From the NCBI GenBank assembly GCA_017403265.1, contig JAFQOJ010000045.1:1-36941 (forward strand): a stretch of DNA of 36,941 nucleotides, written 5' to 3'. Origin of the DNA: Clostridia bacterium (GTDB lineage Bacteria; Bacillota; Clostridia; Oscillospirales; Acutalibacteraceae). The translations under genes and the position numbers were made by a program. How positions within the stretch are numbered: position 1 is the first letter of the stretch; the number at the start of each line of letters is the position of its first letter. The notes beneath the pieces are model-generated. The model was not told the DNA's origin. It worked only from the letters and a program-made list of their open reading frames with translations, and searched no databases. This document shows positions 32,353 to 36,941 of the stretch, piece by piece.

Positions 32353-33644
32353 TAGTTCATTTTCTCCATAATATCATTTGTTAAGAAAGATAAATCGGTA
32401 TCCCAAAGCTCAATGTTCGCAAGTATTTCTTCTACGCTTGCGTTTTTCATAAACTCGCAAACAGCAGGGTCGTCGTTTACGGTTTGGGTTTTATAGAACT
32501 TAATAAGCTTTGCAAAAGAGGTTAAAAGATACTCAGGCTTTTTGCCTGTGCGCTTAATGTATTCGAGTAATGAAGGTAAAACCCTTACCTTAAATTTGCT
32601 TACACTGTTAAGTGAAATTGAAACGCAAAGATGCTTTATAAAGGGGTTACGGAAGCGTTCAAAAACATCATTTGCGTATGAAAGAAGCTCATCCTTCGGC
32701 ATATCAAGAGTAGGGATGATCTCATCGTAAACACAACTTTTTACAAATTCGCACATAGTTTTATTGTCCATACAATCGCCTACGGTTTCAATGTTTTCAA
32801 GCATAGCGTAGGGTATCATAGATGTATGTGCGCCGTTTAAAATACGAACCTTGCGTGTTCTGTAACGCTCAAGATTATCGGTAAATACAATGTTAAGACC
32901 TGTCTTATCTAAGGGCAATTCGTTTAAAAAGTTATTGTCGCCTTCGATTACCCAAAGGTGAAAGAGTTCACTAGTGTTAAGCATATTATCTTGATATCCA
33001 ACATCAATTTTTTCGTCCTTCGGGTAGCCTGTAACAATACGGTCAACTAATGTATTGCAGAAGATATTTTCTTTTTCAACAAAAGCTTTAAAATTTGCGC
33101 CTAAATTCCATAAATCAGCGTAATCTAAAATATATTGCTTTAAGGTTTCGCCGTTTTTGTCTATAAGCTCGCAGGGTAAGAAAACAAAGCCCTTGTGACC
33201 TAATTCAAAACGCTTTTTAAGAAGTAAGGTGACTTTTGCAGGGAATGTTACTTCGGGTGCATTTTCGGGTTTATCTTGATTGTTAAAGCATATACCCGAT
33301 TCGGTAGTGTTGGAAACAACAAAGCGAAAATCCGGGTTTTCAGCTAACTTTAAGTAAGCGTTCCAGTCTTTATATGGCTCTACCGTGCGCGAAATAACAT
33401 CAATAAGCTTTTTATCAACATAAGGCTCGCCATCCTTAAGACCACGCATAATGTGGGTATAAACGCAAGACTGTTCTTCGAGCTTTGCGCACAAGCCGTT
33501 AGCAATAGGCTGTACCACAACTACAGAACCGTCAAAATCGGTTTTTTCATTAGCGATTTGTAAAATCCAGTCAACAAAGCCGCGTAAAAAACCGCCTTCG
33601 CCAAACTGTATTACTTTTTCGGGACGAATTGTTTTATTAAACAT
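32352..33644 (-). CDS. uxaB: Tagaturonate reductase UxaB
   Basis: UxaB reduces D-tagaturonate to D-altronate with NADH. The 430-residue protein belongs to the polyol/mannitol dehydrogenase family: N-terminal Rossmann motif IQFGEGGFLRGFVDWIL, and the catalytic KVRILNGAHT segment (K-x3-N-x2-H). Fructuronate reductase (UxuB) is a close relative; the uxaA neighbour favours UxaB. It overlaps the upstream GH4 gene (TAATG) and downstream uxaA in the same way. Confidence 0.93.
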   Translation of the reverse strand: MFNKTIRPEKVIQFGEGGFLRGFVDWILQIANEKTDFDGSVVVVQPIANGLCAKLEEQSCVYTHIMRGLKDGEPYVDKKLIDVISRTVEPYKDWNAYLKLAENPDFRFVVSNTTESGICFNNQDKPENAPEVTFPAKVTLLLKKRFELGHKGFVFLPCELIDKNGETLKQYILDYADLWNLGANFKAFVEKENIFCNTLVDRIVTGYPKDEKIDVGYQDNMLNTSELFHLWVIEGDNNFLNELPLDKTGLNIVFTDNLERYRTRKVRILNGAHTSMIPYAMLENIETVGDCMDNKTMCEFVKSCVYDEIIPTLDMPKDELLSYANDVFERFRNPFIKHLCVSISLNSVSKFKVRVLPSLLEYIKRTGKKPEYLLTSFAKLIKFYKTQTVNDDPAVCEFMKNASVEEILANIELWDTDLSFLTNDIMEKMN

Positions 33645-35044
33645 TATTTTAAACCACCTAAATCATACATAGTTAAGTATTCTTTGGTATTAAGTACCAT
33701 TTGGTTAAAGAGCTCGCGAGCTTTGTCTAAAGGTAAGCGAACAAGCTGGTCGTTTGCAAAAGCAGAGAAAGCAAGCTCGAGGTCACGTTCAAAGCAAGCC
33801 TTAACAATGATTTCCTGATTACCGCAAATCTTAGAGATAAGGGGATAAATTTCCATAGGAATAGGACCAGCGTTTACAGGAGTAACGGTACCGCAGGTAA
33901 ATGAAGCGTTGGTTTCAACAACTGCACCTAAGGGAAGATTGGGAGCTTGACCAACGTTAGGCATATTAACATTGGTAACAAGGTCGCGAAGACCTAAGAT
34001 AGCGCGGATTTGCTCAACGCCTTCTTCACCGGTAGGATTAAGTGCAAATTCTTCCTCACCCTTTACAAGACGCTCACTCTTAGCGAGTCTTTTTGATAGG
34101 TCATTCCAGCGCCATGAAACAGGGGTAAGACCGAATTTCCATTCTTCAACCTGCTTTGGTGACTGTAAATACCAATCGCCAGGGCAGAATTCAGCTAAGT
34201 GACGGTCGCCTGCAGCTGCTATGTAGCCGTAACGCTTAAATAAGTCAAATTTAACTCTTTGCCAGCAAGAGAAGCAGTCGTTTATATGACCGCCAAAGCT
34301 GGTAGTAATACCTTCGTCGTAGTATTTGTCAGCAAATTCCTTATACATCGGGAATAAATCAATACCCTGATAGTGTGCAGAAGTAAGCCAAGTAAAGTGG
34401 TTTACACCAACAACATTAACCTTAATGTCGGCGCGGTTAACCTTTTCTACACCAAGGTTTTCTTCAAGCATTTTAGCCAAAAGAATTTGTGTGCCGAAAA
34501 CCTCGTGGCAGCAACCAAATGCCTTGATTTCGGGGAATGCGGTGTAAAGAGCCTTTACGCATATAGTCATGGGATTGGTGTAGTTGATAACCCAAGCGTT
34601 CGGACAAAATTCTTTAATAGCCAAAGCGATTTCCTCAAACATAGGAACAGTACGTAAAGCGCGAACATAACCGCCGGGGCCTACAGTATCGCCTACTGCT
34701 TGATAGATGCCGTATTTTTCGGGGGTATGTACGTCGGATTCCATTTCTTTAAAGGTTGCGGGAAGAATAGAGATAATAACAAAGTCAGCGCCTGTAAGAG
34801 CTTCGCCAATAGTATCGGTTGCTTCATACTTCCATACAGATTTGCAACCTTCTACATTCTTGATTTTGTTGCCAATGATTGCGTTGTTCTTTGCGGCATC
34901 TTTATCAATGTCATAAAGTGCTACTGTACCGCAAATGTCGTCGGCTTTAGCGAGGTCACTCATAAGACCCCAAGCCCAACCGCGTGAGCCACCGCCGATA
35001 TAAGCGATTTTAATATCCTCAACTTTTTTGCCTACATATTTCAT
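33644..35044 (-). CDS. Glycoside hydrolase family 4, probable alpha-galacturonidase
   Basis: GH4 enzymes use NAD+ and Mn2+ with an oxidation-elimination mechanism. The 466-residue protein has the NAD loop YIGGGSRGW (15-23), the metal-binding NYTNPM (154-159) and CCHE (178-181), and VVGVNHFTW. The CHE form, rather than CHS of alpha-glucosidases, is found in the LplD-type alpha-galacturonidases. Being first in a uxaBAC operon supports release of galacturonate from imported pectic oligosaccharides; no importer is encoded nearby. TTTGGAGGTTCTACT precedes the ATG. It is divergent from an AraC regulator. Confidence 0.88.
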   Translation of the reverse strand: MKYVGKKVEDIKIAYIGGGSRGWAWGLMSDLAKADDICGTVALYDIDKDAAKNNAIIGNKIKNVEGCKSVWKYEATDTIGEALTGADFVIISILPATFKEMESDVHTPEKYGIYQAVGDTVGPGGYVRALRTVPMFEEIALAIKEFCPNAWVINYTNPMTICVKALYTAFPEIKAFGCCHEVFGTQILLAKMLEENLGVEKVNRADIKVNVVGVNHFTWLTSAHYQGIDLFPMYKEFADKYYDEGITTSFGGHINDCFSCWQRVKFDLFKRYGYIAAAGDRHLAEFCPGDWYLQSPKQVEEWKFGLTPVSWRWNDLSKRLAKSERLVKGEEEFALNPTGEEGVEQIRAILGLRDLVTNVNMPNVGQAPNLPLGAVVETNASFTCGTVTPVNAGPIPMEIYPLISKICGNQEIIVKACFERDLELAFSAFANDQLVRLPLDKARELFNQMVLNTKEYLTMYDLGGLK

Positions 35045-35193
35045 AGTAGAACCTCCAAATTTTATTTTACAAGCTTATTATATATCAAATTTTCGCTATT
35101 TTCCTTAAAAATATTGACAAATTATATTTATTTTCTTTACTTTTTTGATATTATATGCTATAAAGTATATATGAATAAGGTGAGGTGTAGCAA
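35045..35193. promoter_or_regulatory. Divergent control region, uronate operon / araC regulator
   Basis: This 149-base AT-rich gap holds a minus-strand TATAAT (35077-35082) about 30 bases before the GH4 start, with no good -35 box, and a plus-strand TTGACA (35114-35119) without a clear -10 at normal distance. A weak -35 is what one expects of an activator-dependent promoter. TATAT/ATATA dyads near 35152-35171 could be an operator, but base composition makes this uncertain. Confidence 0.45.
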
Positions 35194-35967
35194 GTGGCAG
35201 AGGAAAAAAACTTTTATTTCAACAGTACCGCCTTTAATACCGACCGTAGCGGTCCGAGACATTATCACACGTTTTATGAGATTTACTATCTCGAACAGGG
35301 TGTATGTCATTATCTTATAGAAGGTAAGCTATTTGAAATGGCTGCGGGGGATATTGTGTTTATTCCAAATGGGCAAATTCATAAAACCACTTATGATGAT
35401 GTGCATTCCCGTTTACTTATAAACTGCTCGGACGAATATCTTAAAAATACCGATTTTTCGGAAGCCTTTGTTTACAGAAACAAAAAGTACAGCAACGAGA
35501 TTTGGCGGATTATGAAAAAAATTGAAGAGGAATATTTACAGGAAGATAAATTTTCGCAAAGCCTTATAAAAGGGTATATGCAGCAGCTTTTGGCGGTGGT
35601 ATACCGAACTGAGAATTGCTATAAAAATACCAGACTTCAAAACAAGTATGTGCAAAAGGCACTTAATTTGCTGGAAAATAATTTCACTCGTGAGATAACC
35701 CTTTCGGCGCTTGCAGATGAATTCGGCATTAGTGCTGAACATTTTTCCCGCATATTTAAAAGCGAAACGGGGCTTGGCTTTAACGAGTATTTGTCAACTT
35801 TGCGCCTTAAAAAAGCCGAAAGCATTTTAAGGAAAAATAGCACAGAAACTATAGTGGAAATTGCTTTTTCCTGCGGTTTTAACGACAGTAATTATTTTTG
35901 TGAAAAATTTAAGAAAATTTATGGTATGTCACCGCTTAAATACCGTAAAAGCTTAAAATATAGTTAA
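35194..35967 (+). CDS. AraC-family transcriptional regulator
   Basis: The 257-residue protein has an N-terminal cupin sensor (HYHTFYEIYYLEQG, then AAGDIVFIPNGQIHKT) and two C-terminal helix-turn-helix motifs (ITLSALADEFGISAEHFSRI and IVEIAFSCGFNDSNYFCEKF), ending in GMSPLKYR, the classic AraC signature. It is transcribed away from the GH4-uxa operon and likely activates it in response to a uronate or oligouronide. The GTG start follows AAGGTGAGGTG. A terminator lies 17 bases after the stop codon. Confidence 0.94.
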   Translation: MAEEKNFYFNSTAFNTDRSGPRHYHTFYEIYYLEQGVCHYLIEGKLFEMAAGDIVFIPNGQIHKTTYDDVHSRLLINCSDEYLKNTDFSEAFVYRNKKYSNEIWRIMKKIEEEYLQEDKFSQSLIKGYMQQLLAVVYRTENCYKNTRLQNKYVQKALNLLENNFTREITLSALADEFGISAEHFSRIFKSETGLGFNEYLSTLRLKKAESILRKNSTETIVEIAFSCGFNDSNYFCEKFKKIYGMSPLKYRKSLKYS

Positions 35968-35984
35968 TGCTTCTTGGTAAAAAT

Positions 35985-36010
35985 AAAAACGGCAGAAAAC
36001 TGCCGTTTTT
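35985..36010. terminator. Bidirectional terminator
   Basis: Bases 35985-35995 pair perfectly with 36000-36010 (11 bp, AAAA loop), with A and T runs at the ends. It ends the araC gene and, on the minus strand, the rubrerythrin remnant. Confidence 0.95.
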
Positions 36011-36019
36011 AAATGCCTA

Positions 36020-36190
36020 TTAATAATTTTCAGCGTGAATTTCAAAGTGAGCTTTCGGGTGGTCACAGGTAGGGCATATTTCGGGAGCGGCGGTTCCAAC
36101 AATAATATGTCCACAGTTACGGCATTCCCCTGTGTTCTTGCAGTCCCCTGTCTTTATGCCTGTCTTTATGATTTTATTGCGGATAATCAT
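36020..36190 (-). pseudogene. Rubrerythrin C-terminal (rubredoxin-like) remnant
   Basis: A minus-strand frame of 56 codons from ATG 36190 ends ECRNCGHIIVGT, then EICPTCDHPKAHFEI and a HAENY tail. This is the rubredoxin-like iron-binding C-terminus of rubrerythrin, with both CxxC pairs (C23/C26, C39/C42). Rubrerythrin needs a ferritin-like diiron domain of about 140 residues before it, and that is missing; instead the frame runs into the lipoprotein gene, whose last 17 bases it overlaps. A perfect 12-base tandem repeat (36147-36158, 36159-36170) marks the junction. It may still be translated as a small rubredoxin-like protein, but no ribosome site is apparent. Confidence 0.8.
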
Positions 36191-36917
36191 CTTTGAGTAT
36201 CTTATAATTATATTTTATTACGTTTTTAGAATAAGTGAAGTCAGCATTGAAATCGATTTTTTTAATATTATTATTTTCATATTCAATTATTAGCAATCCA
36301 TCCTTAAGCAAATGTAACGAATAAGGTAATGGATATTCTTTTTTAGTATAAAAATTATAAATTGCTAAAAAAGCCGAATCAATTTTTGTAACACTTTCTA
36401 TGCTGTCTCCAAGCTTTAAATTCTTAAAATCTGCTTTTGTTAATGTTTCTTTCGAATAGCAAGAATTATATATCATAAATTCTGAACCTACTTTACTAAA
36501 GAAACAATAGAAAAAACCATTTTCTTTGGTTTTATATATACAATAATAGTTTTCTTCATCCAACTTTCTTAAACACTCTATTTTAAAGCCAAAGTGCTGT
36601 TCCAGCATGCTCATAGTAGGATTATATCCATTTACGGGATTATAAAATTGATATAAAAAGTCTTTTTCAAAAATATGTTCTTCGGTATAACTTTTTGTTA
36701 TAATATCAGAGTTCTTCTTGCGAGAAGCTCTCGATAATATTTCTACATATTTTTCTGCTATTTCTTGTTTTGAAGAAACTGAGAGACTACTGTTATTTTT
36801 ATTCATTTCACTTTCACCGCTTGTTGATTGAGAATTAGTGCCGCTATCTAAATTTGCTTTTGTGCAAGCAGATAAAAATAAGACTAATAATATTAAAAGT
36901 ATAAATATTTTTTTCAT
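36174..36917 (-). CDS. Lipoprotein of unknown function
   Basis: The 247-residue product has a lipoprotein signal peptide: KK, a long Ile/Leu stretch and the lipobox LSAC with Cys18. A Ser/Asn/Thr-rich spacer (about 20-48) follows, then a mixed alpha/beta domain with many Tyr and Lys residues that I do not recognise. It would sit on the outer face of the cytoplasmic membrane. AAGGAGGAC lies upstream of the ATG. The coding sequence is noticeably more AT-rich than the genes to its left and its end overlaps a rubrerythrin remnant, so it may be a recent arrival. Confidence 0.8.
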   Translation of the reverse strand: MKKIFILLILLVLFLSACTKANLDSGTNSQSTSGESEMNKNNSSLSVSSKQEIAEKYVEILSRASRKKNSDIITKSYTEEHIFEKDFLYQFYNPVNGYNPTMSMLEQHFGFKIECLRKLDEENYYCIYKTKENGFFYCFFSKVGSEFMIYNSCYSKETLTKADFKNLKLGDSIESVTKIDSAFLAIYNFYTKKEYPLPYSLHLLKDGLLIIEYENNNIKKIDFNADFTYSKNVIKYNYKILKDDYPQ

Positions 36918-36941
36918 ATAAAGTCCTCCTTGACAAAGAAT

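Noticed and set aside
35152-35171. AraC operator palindrome
   Set aside because: The TATAT/ATATA dyad is low-complexity in a very AT-rich gap and cannot be told from chance.
1-36941. CRISPR array, tRNA or rRNA genes, prophage module
   Set aside because: No regularly spaced repeats, no cloverleaf-like sequence in any gap, and no run of phage structural genes were seen.

Overview
The window reads as chromosomal DNA of an obligately anaerobic, AT-rich member of the Clostridia, probably the Oscillospirales/Ruminococcaceae side. This rests on gene content and style: the oxygen-sensitive NrdDG ribonucleotide reductase, a two-gene minimal SUF system, Prp-dependent processing of ribosomal protein L27, YitT, MrnC, KhpB/Jag and SigA of clostridial type, strong AAGGAGG-type ribosome sites and frequent TTG starts. 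The genus cannot be fixed from the sequence alone.

Layout. The first 135 bases are the end of an IS3/IS150-like element cut by the window edge. From 149 to 5562 (minus strand) lies the rpmH-rnpA-yidD-yidC-jag cluster normally found beside the replication origin, followed by murA, a WalJ-like metallo-hydrolase and rlmH. dnaA is not next to rpmH; rpmE is divergent instead. From 5778 to 14287 (plus) come rpmE, a YigZ-family protein, a macromolecular-synthesis cluster dgt-dnaG-rpoD, a TSCPD protein, an unknown gene, an unusual amidase-SH3 protein, a polysaccharide flippase and a small multidrug-export protein. From 14335 to 18751 (minus) a five-gene, almost gapless operon joins galT, an AEC carrier, a stand-alone C39-like papain-fold protein, sufC and a SufB/SmsB-like scaffold. 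From 18960 to 26989 (plus) lie rplU-prp-rpmA, a zinc-ribbon/DUF2007 protein, obg, mrnC, yitT, then the dNTP group nrdD-nrdG-dut with a candidate NrdR box, and a short-chain dehydrogenase.

From 27037 to 35044 (minus) is a galacturonate catabolic operon. A GH4 enzyme (probable alpha-galacturonidase) would release galacturonate, which UxaC isomerises to tagaturonate, UxaB reduces to altronate and UxaA dehydrates to 2-keto-3-deoxygluconate. A cytoplasmic beta-lactamase/esterase-fold protein is the last gene before manA, which has its own promoter. A divergent AraC regulator (35194-35967) is the likely controller. This is a pectin-utilisation signature. The right end carries a 56-codon rubrerythrin tail remnant fused against an unrelated lipoprotein gene, which looks like a recombination scar.

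No tRNA, rRNA or CRISPR array was seen, and no stretch over 300 bases lacks a gene. I found no clearly new defence or biosynthetic system. The least explained arrangements are the galT/AEC/C39-like/sufC/sufB operon, the amidase lacking its first zinc ligand whose ribosome site lies in a long hairpin, and the rubrerythrin scar.
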